Origin: Cheilinus undulatus | Lineage: Eukaryota > Chordata > Actinopteri > Labriformes > Labridae | Length of the DNA stretch: 64,000 bases | Reading direction: 5' to 3' | Assembly: GCF_018320785.1 (NCBI RefSeq) | Contig: NC_054869.1 | Span: 16,936,698 to 17,000,697 of the forward strand | Shown here: in pieces, positions 1 through 12,298 of the stretch | Position numbering within the stretch: the stretch's first letter is position 1 | Layout of the letters: every line of letters begins with the position of its first letter | The notes under the pieces: generated by a model | What the model was told of the DNA's origin: nothing | The model's input: the letters and a program-made list of their open reading frames with translations, nothing else | Databases searched by the model: none | Translations under genes and position numbers: made by a program

Positions 1-287
1 ACATCAAACCCCTCTCTTGATCCCGGCACCACTTAACTTTAAACATACCAAGGTTCAGGAGCAAAGAGTTTGAAAGGCAAGTCTCCCTCTATGCTATCAG
101 ATGGTATTTTAAAGAGCTAAAGTCCTAAATGCTAAAGGTCTGCAACTGTTTTTTTAAATATGAGTTTTTAAAAAGGGTAATGAGTTTGCAAGTATAAACA
201 TGCTTATGAATATTTTTACAATTTAAATATTTTTACTTGTACTGCTGCAGTGCACCCCTGAAAAGGATAAACTCAGCCACTACTCAC

Positions 288-3200
288 GAGGGTGTATCTT
301 CTGTTGTTGGATGTGTTTCTCCAGCTTCTTCCTCAGGCCTTGCTGGCAGCCATGTTTTCCCAGCGTTCCATCATCCACAAACAGAAAGTGGGAGTGGAAA
401 CGGTTGAGACAGACCCTCTTACTTAAAGGATTCCCCACTGGCTGGTAGGGCCTGAAAACCTGAAGCAGGGAACATTTAAGTTACAGGAAAAAAACAACAA
501 CCAGATGCAGGCTGCAGTTACAACACCAATTCTGAAAAAGATGGGATGCTGTGTTAAATGTAAATAAAAACAAAAATGTGATAATTTGCAAATCTCATAA
601 AAGGTTTCATTCACAATAGAACAATAACAACATATCAGATGTTAAAACTGAGACATTTTACCATTTTATGAAAAATATGAGCCCAACAGCAACACATTTA
701 AAAAAGTAGGGACAGGGCAATGTTTATCATTGTTTCGCATCCCCTCTTCTTTTGACAACAGTCTGTAAATGTCTGGGAAGGGAGAAGACTACTTGCTGTA
801 ATTTGGGAGAGGAATGTTGTCCCATTCTTGACTGGCAGGCCAGTTCAGCACCCAGACTCTTCTACTGCAAATCCATGCTGTTGTCATGGTTGCGGTATGT
901 GGTTTAGCGCTGTCTTGCTGGAATATGCAAGGACTTCCCAGAAAGACACTATGTCTGGATAGGAGCATATGTTGCTGTCAAGCCTCTACATACTTTGAGC
1001 ACTGAAAGTACCTTTCCAGATGTGTAAGCTGCTCATGCCATAGGCACTAATGCAACACTATACCACCAGGCATGCAGGCTTTTGAACTGTGTGCTGTAAA
1101 CAAGCTGGATGGTCCCTCTCCTCTTTAGTTTGCAGGACACAGCATCCATGGTCTCCAAAAAGAATATTACATTTTGATTCATCTGACAACAGAACAGTTC
1201 TCCATTGTACCTCAGATTGTTTTGAATGAGCTTAGGCCCAGACAAGACAGCAGTGTTTCTGGATCCTGTTCACAAATGGCTTCTTCTTTGTATGATACAG
1301 CTTTAACTTGCATTCATAGCTGGCACAGCGAACTGTGTTGACAGACAATGATTTCTGGAAGTGTTCCTGAGCCCATGCAGTGATTTCCAGTACAGACTCA
1401 TGTCAGTTTTTAATGTAATGCCGCATGGGGACCAAAGATCACAAGCATCCAATACTGACCTTCAGCCTTGTCCCTCACACACAGAGAATTCTCCAGGCTC
1501 TTGTTGATAGTATCTACTGTAGTTAGTTGGATTTTCAAAGTGCAATTTGACGTTGAGGAACACTTTTTCTGAAACTGTTCCACAATTTTTAGATGCAGCT
1601 TTTTTGTAGATTGGTGAACCTCCGCCAACCTTTATATCTGAGAGACTCTGCCTCTCTAAAATGATCCTTTGATACACAGTCATATTACTAGCCAGTTGCC
1701 AATTCACCTAATCAGTTGAAGAATGCTCCACCAGCTGTTTCACTAGTACACTTACTTTATCAGCCTTTTGTTGCCCTGTCCCTACTTTTTGAGATGGGTT
1801 GCTGCCATTAAATTCAAAATGAGCAAATATTTTTCATGAAACAGTAAAATGTCTCACTTTCAACATCGGATATGTTGTTTTTGTTTTATAGCGAATAAAT
1901 ATGGGCTTATGAGATTTGCAAAGCATTGCATTTCGTTAATTACATAGGGCCGGATTTTTTTCTTTTTCTTTTTTTAAACAAAACAGAAGGAAAACTTAGA
2001 TGAACAGGTACACTGCAAAAGTTCAAATCTATAGAAGTGTTTCTAAGTAATTTGAAGTAAAAAATATCTATTTACACTAACTTCTAGTCAAATTCCCAGG
2101 CCAAGTAAAGACAAGTCTGCATTATTTGAAAATGTAAAAGTATCTGCCAATGGGGCAGGCATATTTTACTTGACTGTCTTGAAATGAGATGTAGAATATA
2201 TGTGTTAGAAATTAGATGCATATACAAATACACTTGCTTGTATTTGTATTTTTACAGCGTATTTTGCTGTCAAATTTGTCTACACTCATAAAAAAAATGC
2301 ATATTTGGCACGCCGGTAGTCGAGTGGTTAAGGCGCATGCCATATACGCAGGCGACCCGGGTTGGGGTCCGGCCCGTGGCGCTATTTCCTGCATGTCTCT
2401 CCCCGCTCTCTCCCCTGTTTCCGGCTCTATCCACTGTCCTATCAAATAAAGGCAAAAAGGCCAAAAATAAATCTTTAAAAAAAAAAAAAAAAATGCATAT
2501 GATCATAGTTCTTACATCTCTGCCTATGAGGTCTGTGTTGTTTTCAATGACTCCCCATGGTGTGATTCCGATTGTGTTTCTCTTCCTCAAGTCGGGACCC
2601 CCAAATGTTTGCACTGCCTCACCAACATATTTTGACACACCTAGAGGGTGAATGAATGCACAGCAAATATATACTTCATGCACTTAAGAAAGGCATCAAT
2701 AACACACAGGTGAGTATCAGTTGCATTCCTTAAAACTGCAGACAATTTAGCAGAACATGTTTGCACCCCTCAGACCACCCAGGTTTTTCTTTATTTCACC
2801 CGCCTTTTCGTCACTGTTTTTTACAAGCCTTTAACTCCCACCAGTCCAACGGTGATAGTCTTTCTCTACAAGGTGAATATGATAAATATTACATATATAC
2901 ATAAAGCACTTTCAATCAAAATGCAAAAGTAAAAAGATTTAAGAGAAAATAAGAAAAAACAAATTGACAATGAGGACATTTAAAATCCTTTCAAAAATTA
3001 TAAAACATGCTAAAACTATGTAAGGACATTAGAGAAACAAACATACATTTGTTAACAGGCTAGTCAGGAGGATTATAGAGCAGCCTGAGCTGAAATTTTC
3101 TTTGTGCATGTGTGAGAAAAGTCTTCAGTCTCATCATGTCATTTACCTGGATAAGTATCAGACACTGGATTGTGATCCAGTTCTGTTCAAGAGTAAAAGG

Positions 3201-6200
3201 AAAGATTGCTCCAAAAACAGTTGCGCCACCGACCTGTATTAAAGCCATCGGTGAATATCCACGCCCCTGTGCTCAGAGCAGCAGTGATCAGACCTTTGCT
3301 GAAGGCTTGCTTCACTTTAGGAGGCAGGGTAAAGTTTTCTGTTCCTCCCTGGACAGTCAGTAGTAGTTTGGGTCTCTCCATCTGCCATTCCTTCAGCATC
3401 AGCTGGAGCAACAGCTCTGGCTTTGAGTCCACAGCCAGACGAACATACTGCAGAGAAAACATAGAGGACTGCTAGGGACTGTTGCTTGTCATAAATGTTC
3501 CTAGTTTGGCTGTTATGTTACTAACACTTGAAGTAGATATTATCTTCCATGAAGGCAAAACTAAAGCTTGTTTATGTAACAGAAGCCAAATGTGTATCTT
3601 GCTCACTCCCCTTTTCACTTATTTGGTAATGAATATTTTTTTCTTTGGCCTAGAAACTCTGAACAGTTTGTAGACTCACAGACCTTGGCCCGGCAGACAC
3701 GTGTGGCAGTGTCCTGAAAGTCTACAGTCCCATAGGCATTTGTGGGACTGGCTTTGGTGTGGAGCTCTATGGACCAGTCCTCTTCAAAGTCCTGTCCAGG
3801 ATCAGGGTGGAGGGATATGGGGCGAGAGGACTCTTCCCGTGAGTGCTCCCCTATCAGGCGGCCACAACAGCATCTATCAAGTGGAAAAACTTTTAGTATT
3901 GAGGAGTACTGAAGCATTAAAGGGACAACAGATGAACAAATGTGCTGGCAGTGTCTCTGCACCAAAACACTGCCTACATACAGTGCTTAATAAATTTATT
4001 AGACCACCACCCAAATTAAGGTTTATGCCACAGCTGCCCTAAATTGATAGTATTGATAATTACCAAAATCTTTTTTTATGTTTCTGCAATGTTTAATACA
4101 CCAATATGTAGAAGCTCTTTAACCCAAATGATATTTTTAATGCTAAAATATAATTATTATTGTTATCCATGAATTTTCAAATTTACTGATTTACAAAAAA
4201 CTGAAAAAAATGTAAAGCACATTATAATTTCTTGATTAACAGGTCAAAATATAGTTATTTACTTGCATTCCTGAACAGAAAAATGAGTTTTAGTGGTTGA
4301 ATGTTATGCTTGATTAATTTCTGACTTCTCAGAGAAGCCCAGTGAGCCGGCTCAAATTTGGGTATAAAAAGGTGAATTTAGTTTGAAATTCCTCATTACT
4401 GTTCAAATTGGTACAACATTTTTAGTTTTAGTTTTAAACAAGTTTTTTGAAAGACTTCTAAAATATTTATGTTTTCTTGTTTGTATGACAGGTGGTCTAA
4501 TAAATTTGTTAAGCACTGTGTTTGTGCAATTTAGTCTGATGGGTGCCTAAGACCCCTATTTTTGTTCCTGTGGTGTATAATCTTTCCAGATCATTATGTT
4601 CCTTCTGTCGATTTTCATAAGAATTTATTCAGTGACACACTTTGATATGCAATTTTGTACCATATGTGCTATACATGTGAAGTTCAGTAGTAATTTTAAG
4701 ACTGGAATCCATTTCAAGAAATAAGACAAATAGTTTTAAAGAGCTTTAAAGATGTGGTTGTTTATTATAGGGCGCCCATTATCAAAGAAGAGCTGTTGGT
4801 TTTAATTTACAGGGTCCTTATATGCTTCCACTATGAGTATTTAGGTCAAGATATGAGCAATTCCTTTTCCTGGCTCACTGCCTTTCTCTTCACCTCTCTC
4901 AGCCTTCTAAATTCACACCTATAACTTCTGAAATCTTCTTCACTGTCTGTATCACTAACTTTTATGTCCTATGTTTGTTGTCAAATGTCATATTCTAAAA
5001 AAATTCAAAGGTGCTGGAAATATTACTTTTCACAAGCCGTCTTGTGAGACTTTTAGAGCACATGCAATATTCAAAATTATTAAAACTGTAAAGAGATAAG
5101 AGTGAATAAAACTGAAAGCAAAGAGAGGAAATGATGAAATGAGGGGGTGGGGAAAAATTTAACAGAAATACCACAATGATATCATCACTTGATGTTATCT
5201 TTCACTTCTTTTGAATTGACAGCATAGTGTAGGAAAAGACAGTAGCTGTTTTGAAGTATAAAGACTCACAGAAATATATGATTATTAGATGATACCTGAT
5301 CAAGCTTTGGCATACTTGACATACTGGGATACATCTGTAACAAACAGGAAAAAACACATTATCAAAGAATCCACATGGGCTCTATTCCTGGAAGGAAGGG
5401 TTGAGTGCCAAATAGTTTTGCTTTCACAAAAAAATATGTTTCCAAATAGTGCGGCAAGAATTACACTGAGTACAATATGAATAAATCCTCCTGTTTTACA
5501 TCTGAGAATTATAAAAACCTACACTTGTTTTGGTTTTTGGAATCTCATCAGTGAAATCAGTTTACCTGTGAACGTCCCGAGAGAAAGGGATAAACTTCAA
5601 ACACTCTCTCTTGAAGAAGGTTTCCTCAATCCAAGACCTCCGTGGCTGGAATAAGAAAGGAAAACATTTACATACGTTATCAGAGAGTGGAGCTGATAAG
5701 TGCTTCATTCTCTTGTTGTCTCACTAGTCCTATAGCCACAGAAAATCAGAGACCTTCTCAGTGAAGTTCATTGCAATGCTGGTAGGCTGGTTATATCCTG
5801 TTACAGAAGTTGAACGGTACTCTTAAAACCGCTGACAGGATGAGATGTCCAACAGTCAGTCTTTTAGCCTCACAGTCTCTCTCTTCCCCTGGTCTCCAAG
5901 GTCTGGTCTGCTCCCTTTGCTCCCTGCAAATTTTAACAATGGCTCACTGACTGGAGAGTACTGTTGGTAGGAAACATACACACATCCCCTTCCTGAGATT
6001 AATACACATGGCTGAGAGCTGTTGGCTCCTTCACTGAGTTGGTCTGTGTAAACACTAATAGGTTTCACATGTACGTTACCATATTTTTCTTGTCTCTGTA
6101 GGATTTTCCACATGGCAAACAATGAAACAAAAATACCAACAGAGACAATGATGATGCTCTCATACACCGTTAACAGGTTATACAACTGTTTCAGACAAAA

Positions 6201-7043
6201 CATTCATTTTAAGAAATGGGACATAAGATATCAAAACTTTAACTTATGCAGTTGGGTTGGGCTGTATTTACATAACACATTGTACAGTAATTTGACATAG
6301 CTTGCAGGGCTTTACCGGTAGGAATGTTTTCGGAGTTCTTTTACCGTAAAAGTTGATATGGTAGCTTCATGTAATAGTAACAACCGTACTTTACAGTCTG
6401 CTTTACCTTACCAATCTGTGGTAGCGATGTCTAAATTCTCCATTAAGTCCGTACTCGTTTCCTACTTTAACGCCTAAGGGGTGACCTACTCGTACAAACA
6501 CAGACAACTATGTAAAAATGGTATGCAGTTTATGTCTGGGTTATGCCGGAGATGACTTCTAAATCCAACCGTTAAGAGTTTCACGAAAAGAAACATTTAA
6601 TTGACATGTTTGCGTAATGTTGGAAAACTGCCTTTCCAACTGGACCATTTTACACGGAGGCACCCCCAAGTCTCAACAGTTGAATACGAGGGAAATAATA
6701 AACAAAGTTGCAGAGTTTACAGAATGTTTCTTTCGATGGTCAATTCCTTAACTAATATATTAAACACACTACAACTGTACAAAGCAGAACGAATGACTGT
6801 AGTACACTTACGCCCCTTCTCCTCGGGACGACTCAAAGCATTGGAAACTCCGAGCATCCGAAAAGCACATGAATGCAGAGTTAGCTAATGATGAAATCAC
6901 ATTGGAACTTTGCTAACTTGAGCTATGCTAAAGAAAGCTAATGTTTGGCGTTAAATGAATAACACCTGTTTTTGGCTTACATACTGTAGAAAGAAGGTTG
7001 CATTGTCATTGAGAAAGGATATTAGTTTTCCATAACTTACCAT
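288..7043 (-). CDS. trpm6: trpm6, 5' coding exons (gene continues left of the window)
   Basis: TRPM6 is a plasma-membrane Mg/Ca-permeable TRP channel fused to an alpha-kinase. Only the cytosolic N-terminal melastatin homology region is here. Coding pieces in transcript order: 7043-7041 (ATG alone), 5645-5566, 5334-5296, 3873-3684, 3447-3234, 2640-2516 and 459-288. They total 823 nt, with every phase matching. Family blocks read in order are [41 protein letters not shown]-like ([14 protein letters not shown]), [37 protein letters not shown] and [16 protein letters not shown]. The CGRLIGEH and NAYGTVDFQ stretches fit TRPM6 better than TRPM7 (recalled sequences). The start is inferred from an ATG followed directly by a GTAAG donor at 7041; its phase 0 matches exon 2. 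Channel and kinase exons are outside the window. trpm7 is the main alternative; the C9orf40-carnmt1 neighbours favour trpm6. Confidence 0.92.
519..1945 (-). mobile_element. Tc1-like DNA transposon, decayed, in a trpm6 intron
   Basis: Long inverted repeats of about 180 bp bound this element. The left arm starts at a TA at 519 and includes ATTTGCAAATCTCATAA and AGTAGGGACAGGGCAA; the right arm (about 1766-1945) carries the reverse complements. The right tip is missing its last ~50 bp. Minus-strand transposase fragments are recognisable, for example a helix-turn-helix region at 1410-1707 and a C-terminus ending VKRRG near 740. The stretch that should encode the third catalytic acid (the PDLxPIE block) is deleted near 830, and stops and frameshifts are present, so this copy cannot make transposase. 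The family is widespread in teleosts. Confidence 0.8.
2305..2486 (+). repeat. tRNA-derived SINE with A-tail, 14-bp target duplication
   Basis: A tRNA-like head (from about 2311) has an A-box match TAGTCGAGTGG and a B-box-like GGTTGGGGTCC. It is followed by a C/T-rich body ending in an AATAAAGGC unit and a poly(A) tail. The flanks 2291-2304 and about 2487-2500 both read AAAAAAATGCATAT, a target-site duplication typical of LINE-assisted insertion. It lies in a trpm6 intron, in antisense, about 15 nt from the 5' splice site of the exon at 2516-2640. It is an insertion, not a working tRNA gene, because the head has no complete cloverleaf and is joined to the SINE body. Confidence 0.85.
3979..4521. 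mobile_element. non-autonomous Tc1-type element (MITE)
   Basis: The left end at 3979 reads TACAGTGCTTAATAAATTTA and continues TTAGACCACC. The right end at about 4491-4521 is its reverse complement (GGTGGTCTAATAAATTT, then GTTAAGCACTGT). The ~30 bp inverted ends, the TA at the left end and the 540 bp AT-rich interior without a transposase frame fit an internally deleted Tc1-family element. It sits in the trpm6 intron between exons 5334-5296 and 3873-3684. Confidence 0.75.
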
Positions 7044-8802
7044 GTTTGTAGCCTCCAGTTAAAAACGTGTAATAGCCTGTGTTTGTCTCCATGAATCTTG
7101 ATTCAAATCCCACCATCCCATCATTCCCCATGTAAAAGACGGATTACCCTTTTATCAGCCGCAGGTCCAAAGGGCAGAGAGAGTCTTTCCTTGCAGCCTT
7201 GAGGAGTTCATGACCCCCTCCTTCAAACACACTCAAGACTGCTCCTCCTGAGCTGTCAATACATGCAGGCGGAGGTGTTGCTGTGTTCTCCATCCTGCTG
7301 CTATTTCGCAGCATGAATATGTGGAAATACCTGAAGCTCACTTTAGTGGCGACAAAAATGGCTAGTAATGGCTTTCTCATAGTTGCTCTTAATGCATCCC
7401 CTGTTCCTCACACAGAAAAGAGGGACTAAAGTTAAAGGGGCTGTGATGGGTTGAAACATAGGCACAAGAGCACTAAGAGTTACTACACCAGCGTTGTATG
7501 TGTTAAGAGAGGGGCTTGTATAATTAATCACAGATTTTTATGCATGCAATAAGACACCAAATTTCTTGATAACTTTTGAAAAATGTGAAACAAAATTTTA
7601 AGTTAAGGCTTTTACAGTACCCAAATTTTTTGAAAAAATAACACTGCAACAAAAATATATATATATTTTTGGGGAAAAAAACACACAAACACATTTCCAA
7701 GGAGAAAAATAATCAACCAAAACAAATAATCTGTCCTGTTCACGATAAAAACTGACAGCTAAGATGATCCATTGCAATAAAAATGCAGGTGCTATTTAAC
7801 GTTGATATCAATAACTAAAAATAAAAACATGCCTCAGCATCTCTATTTCTGACACCAGTCTATCAACTGGTCTGACCTCTGGACTCACCACCTCCAAAAT
7901 GAAAAATGGTCATGCAAATTTTAAAAATGTTCAACAACTCAAGTTTATTCAGTCAAAATTAGTGCATTTTGGACCTCAGAACAAAAAATTGGCCTATTAT
8001 TGAAAGAAGAGAGAGAACTAAATGTGAAAAAGCGCATCATTGCAGCGACCCTATACGGACACGCGTAAGCTGAGATCTCAAGAAAACAACCAAAATGGAC
8101 TTGTTGTCACACCAAAATGGAGTAAAATGAAATCAATGGATGAACATCCACTTCAGACTTTTTGTTGCAAAGGCTTTTCTTATGCACACATTTGCAACCC
8201 ACTAAAAGCAGCTCTGTGATCTTTTCTTGGGTCCTGACCCAACTGTTGAGAACAATGGTTTTAAACATCATATCTGGAATGAGTAACCAAGCACAATGAA
8301 TATATACTGCAGTTTTATGTGCAGGCCAAACTTTAAAAACACCAGATTTCTTTACACATTACATGTTTATAAAATACTAACTTGTTTTCTGGACTTAACA
8401 AAGAGTATCAGCCACTTTTATAGAAAAGTTTGTCTAAAATATTTTTAACCAAATTGTTTTTAATGTAGATATTTACTCAGATGGTAGGCTACCCCTCACA
8501 GAGCTTAAATGAACTACATAACAGTTCTTCTGACCACACTGTAGGAACAGTGTTGTTGCAGTACAGATCTCAGAGTTGCCTCACCTACTTCACTGAGATC
8601 TTACACCAGCACAAAGCTCATTTTCTGCAGTGCACACCAGCCTGTCATGGGCACATCAGCTTGTTGCATTGCAGATGGAAGATTTCCCAGCAAACTTAAT
8701 GTTCATGTGATGGGTCTTTTTGCTAAAAGTATGTTGTCACATGTTGCATGTTGCCTGCTGATATCAGGGTAGAGTAGTACAGACTATCTACTCCTAACTT
8801 TT
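7044..8802. other. trpm6 upstream and c9orf40 3'-flanking region
   Basis: This stretch holds the presumed trpm6 5' UTR and promoter, and the 3' UTR of the minus-strand c9orf40 homologue. A minus-strand open stretch at 7144-7380 has an internal ATG at 7290 and ends beside a possible GT donor, and a second short one starts at 7102; both are discussed under findings. A minus-strand AATAAA (TTTATT at 7944-7949) could be a c9orf40 polyadenylation signal. No other gene was seen. Confidence 0.5.
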
Positions 8803-10003
8803 TCAGGTCTCCATGGCATCAGAAAAGGAGTCTTTGACTTTTGACTTCTCTTGTGTGAGCAAATTATCATTATCTTCCTCTAACAGTGAAAGATCAAGTT
8901 CAGGTAAGGGGATCCTCCAGTACTGGAAGGAGTTGTAGGTGCAGTCTTCAGCCTTGGTGTCTTCATCCACCTGAACACAATGACAAAAGGTGAAATGGGT
9001 TATTTCATTTTCATGTTATTGTGTTTGCATGGCTGGGAACCATGACAACTGAGTATGGAGCATACACAAAATTTGGAATATTTAAAAAAATAGCAAAATA
9101 CAAGGTTAGACTATAATACTACTCAAAAAGGCTGTAAATGGAGTTTACAAGTCCATCTCGGCCACTGATTGTAATACAAATTCAGCTTACAAAAAGACTT
9201 GCATTTTAAGTTAGACTTCTAAAAAGACCAACATTGCTCTAGAGTTTTAATGATTACAGTCCTAAATTTTAATTAAATTGTAGTTTTGTTCCAGAGGGTA
9301 CGTATGCAAAGAAAGTCAGAGTCCTCTGAACTTTCTGCAAGACTTTATGTTTCAATAATTAATGTCTCCAAAATGACAGATACCCTCTGTGTACTTCTGG
9401 CTTTATGCAACAAATCCTAGTTTTAGACTGGACATCCCCGAGCGGTAGCTATTTTCCTATAAAGGGAAATGGCAGTCAGGAGGAAATTGAGCGCTACAAA
9501 ACAGTTATAGAGCGACATCTTGTGGACGATTACTGCCATAGCAGCTACTTGCTTTTGCTCATACTGCGTGCAACCAGTGAAAATCTCCTGTTTGTACATT
9601 TTACATGACTTACCTTCACATTATTATTAGAGCAACTGATCTCTGGCCCCCTGTAGTCTTCTCGAGCACGTTTTTTGGAGCTCGTGAGCGTGCTGGAGGT
9701 GTGACGTTCCTGGAAACTTCCAGAAGTCTGCACAGTCAAAACATGAGCCGCGTGCTTCCTGACGTCGCAGTGCGTGGTTTTGAGATACAGAGCTGCTTCT
9801 TCGTCGTCTTGGTTCTCCGGGTCCTCGAAATAGTGTGGTCTCTTTCTGCCGCGGCTGCCCAGCAAAGCCAACAGGGACGGCGGGTTCAAACCCCCGGAGG
9901 GAGCCATGCTTCCCAGCTGCATGTCAATACTGTACAGAGAGCGGCAACATCTCTTGGAGGGTGAGTCGTGCAGCAGAGTGTTCTCAGCACGCCTCTTCGC
10001 CAT
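8803..10003 (-). CDS. c9orf40: C9orf40 homologue, two coding exons, 185 aa
   Basis: Exon 1 is 10003-9614 (130 codons, ending AAG before a GTAAG donor). Exon 2 is 8970-8803 (after a CAG acceptor, 55 codons plus TGA). The start ATG encodes MAKRRAE, like the human MAKRRA start. The conserved C-terminal block reads YNSFQYWRIPLPELDLSLL, matching the human YNTFQYWRNPLPPIDLADI as recalled. The N-terminal half is basic, low in predicted order and poorly conserved. The human protein is about 194 aa, so this copy is full length. The function is not established; the basic N-terminus suggests a nuclear location (inference). It lies between trpm6 and carnmt1 on the same strand, as in mammals. Promoter elements are listed separately at 10158-10210. 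Confidence 0.9.
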
Positions 10004-10157
10004 GACCGTTAGCTCTGTCAGCGCATTGGTCGACAGCGTTAACCTAAAAGCTATTAGTTTCACTATAGACTGTATAGATTTCACACAATTATAAGCCTTA
10101 TTTCTACGCTGGAGTCCAATGTTGTGTTAAAAACCTGTGCTCCGGTAGTAAAGTTAA

Positions 10158-10210
10158 TGACTCAGCCCCGATGACCAATCAGAAAGGAGTAGCGCTCTCT
10201 AGCCCCGCCC
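10158..10210 (-). promoter_or_regulatory. probable c9orf40 promoter elements (CCAAT, GC box, AP-1-like)
   Basis: About 155-207 bp upstream of the c9orf40 ATG are three motifs: TGACTCA at 10158-10164 (AP-1 type, palindromic), CCAAT at 10175-10179 (inverted relative to the gene) and GCCCCGCCC at 10202-10210 (Sp1/KLF-type GC box). The group fits a TATA-less housekeeping promoter. This is motif reading only. Confidence 0.45.
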
Positions 10211-10795
10211 AAAGTGTTCCAACTTCCTTTCTAGTACTTACTGTAAAATAGCCTACATGTCATAAAATTATTATCGACGTGCATGAAACAAAATCTTAAA
10301 TTCTTAAAGGAAGTAATCATGGTAAAAGTTCAATTTTTGATTTGATATTTGATTGCCTTTGGGATGATTCTCCTTTTTGGTCAAATTTAAAATCACCCAA
10401 TTTACCTTGGTTAACAGAAAAGTCCGACGTTTTAAGTGTTTATGAAAAAAATACAGCGGTCATAATTATTCTTGAATTAAACCGCTTTTGATATTTTTTA
10501 CATTAAGCTTTGTAACTATTTCCCCAAAAAAAATTAATGAACGAAGAAAACCCTAAAACCAAATGAACAAAAAAGGGGGGAAAGACAAATTTGCTAACGT
10601 CGCCAAAGCATATAAGGGAAATATAACTGAACATAATAAAATGTTCAGAAGTACTGCTGTGTTTCCTCCTCCATTTTTACAAAACAATTCACAATAGGAA
10701 CTTCTGAAGTGAATAATTCAGCTAGCATTTGGTGCTCTAGTTTTTGCTGCTTCAAGTGTTGTTAGATGCATTTTGATCTATAATCTGATGAGACT

Positions 10796-11060
10796 ACGGA
10801 TGCACAATATTATCGACATGATATTCATATAGGATATAGCATAAAAAATTAAGTATGGATACGAACATTTCTGTCGGCCGTACATATCAGCAACATAAAT
10901 CATGTTTTGCCTTAAATATCTGCAAAAAAAATACAACTGTACCATCAGGAATAGGTGGTTGCCAAGCTCAAGAGGGCCCACTGTGAGCCTTGGATAACTA
11001 CCACTGTCTACTAGCCTGCTCATCAGTTTTGCGTGACTCAGCCTCTCTTTGCACAAGAGG
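10796..11060. repeat. probable hAT-type non-autonomous fragment
   Basis: The stretch starts with GGATGCACAATATTATCG and continues with GATATTCATATAGGATATAGC. This resembles the common fish hAT miniature ends of the type GGATGCACCGATAT. I could not find the matching opposite end, so it is probably truncated. It lies between c9orf40 and carnmt1. Confidence 0.35.
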
Positions 11061-11108
11061 CACTTTTAAAAATGTATACTGGAACTCCAGAGATCTAGAT
11101 GAGACTAA

Positions 11109-11530
11109 TACTGTGCCTTTCAAAAGTATTCATCCCCCTGGATGTTTAACATTTTTATTGATTTCATAAATCAATCATGGTCAATATAATTTGACTTTTC
11201 TGACCCAAAAAAACATCTTAAATATCTAGATGAAAACAGATTTCTACAATGTAATGTCAACTTAACAAAATGTGTACTATAAAATAAAAGATTGCATAAG
11301 TATTTACCCCTTTTAAAGTGACTGGCCTAATTCAACAGAGGTCCAGCTAACGGGTGCTAGTAGTCTCACAGTTAGTGAAATGGGGATCACCTGAGTGCAA
11401 CGAATGTGTCTAAAGTGATTGCAGTATCAAGACACCTGTTTGTAAGATAAGAGAGGCAACCAAGACACCTCTGACTACTCTGAAAGAGTTACATGCTTCA
11501 GCAGCAGAGATGGGAGAGACTGATTGTGTA
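11109..11530. mobile_element. Tc1-like element fragment, one end only
   Basis: A Tc1-type terminus begins at a TA at 11109 (CTGTGCCTTTCAAAAGTATT, then CATCCCCCTGG), a known fish Tc1-family end. About 400 bp of the 5' untranslated part of the element follow. No opposite inverted end was seen before carnmt1's 3' UTR, so the copy is truncated. Confidence 0.6.
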
Positions 11531-11692
11531 CTCCATTACAGTTTAAATGAATCAGTCTTTCATCCTTGGTTAAGTATTTTACTTTGCTAGTCCAACAACT
11601 TATCATGGTGTCTGCTTCAGAAAGCTGGTACTTATAATTATATCAAAAATAACATTGAATTACCACAGACTGCAGTTTTCAGAGTTTTTGTC

Positions 11693-11698
11693 TTTATT
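11693..11698 (-). terminator. candidate carnmt1 polyadenylation signal
   Basis: TTTATT on the plus strand is AATAAA on the carnmt1 strand, about 600 nt after the stop codon at 12299-12301. A T-rich stretch lies next to it. The 3' UTR would then span about 11670-12298. Confidence 0.4.
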
Positions 11699-12298
11699 TC
11701 AAAGTGTGATTAGAAACCAGGAACATGAATGAATGTCCTCAACTTAAAAACCATTGAAATCCTTAAAAGTTGAAGATATTTTCTAACAATTTCAGTATAA
11801 AGGCAGTTATTGGCACATAATTGAAAAAAAAATAAATATGACTTTGATAGCAAACGTTCACATCATTCTCTCCTATCATACACAAACACAGTCACACACA
11901 CACTCAGGCAGTTAAAGTTAATGGAGTTGAGAAATGGGAAGATCTGTAGCAGTCCAGCAAGCAGTTAAAATAAATCCATTTGTCATTGATTGTAGCTGAC
12001 ACATAAAAATATCACCAGACTTCTCTGAAACTCAGGCATCAACAGATAAAGAGTTTCTACTGTTATTAGGCATTTTCCATAATATAGAGTATTGTAATTT
12101 TAGGCTGCCCTTAGAGAAACAGAATCTGTGGTGCTGGGTTCATCTCTTCATGAGGTGCATCATAAAAATAAAAAAAAAGACAGAAAATTTGTTTCCTCTG
12201 ATTTTCTTCTCAGTGTTACAATTTTCTTTCATTTCTCAGTCTCACCTTTGCTTAGTTAATATTCTTCCATGTTTAAGTTTTTGTCAGAGGGCCCTCTG

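Noticed and set aside
2311-2380. tRNA-Ser/Leu-like gene
   Set aside because: It is the head of a SINE: it is joined to a SINE body and A-tail, flanked by a target duplication, and has no full cloverleaf.
6425-6470. Alternative trpm6 first exon (minus-strand [10 protein letters not shown] before a GTAAGG donor)
   Set aside because: It ends in phase 2, while the next trpm6 exon needs phase 0.
9605-9964. 119-aa plus-strand frame
   Set aside because: Antisense shadow of c9orf40 exon 1.
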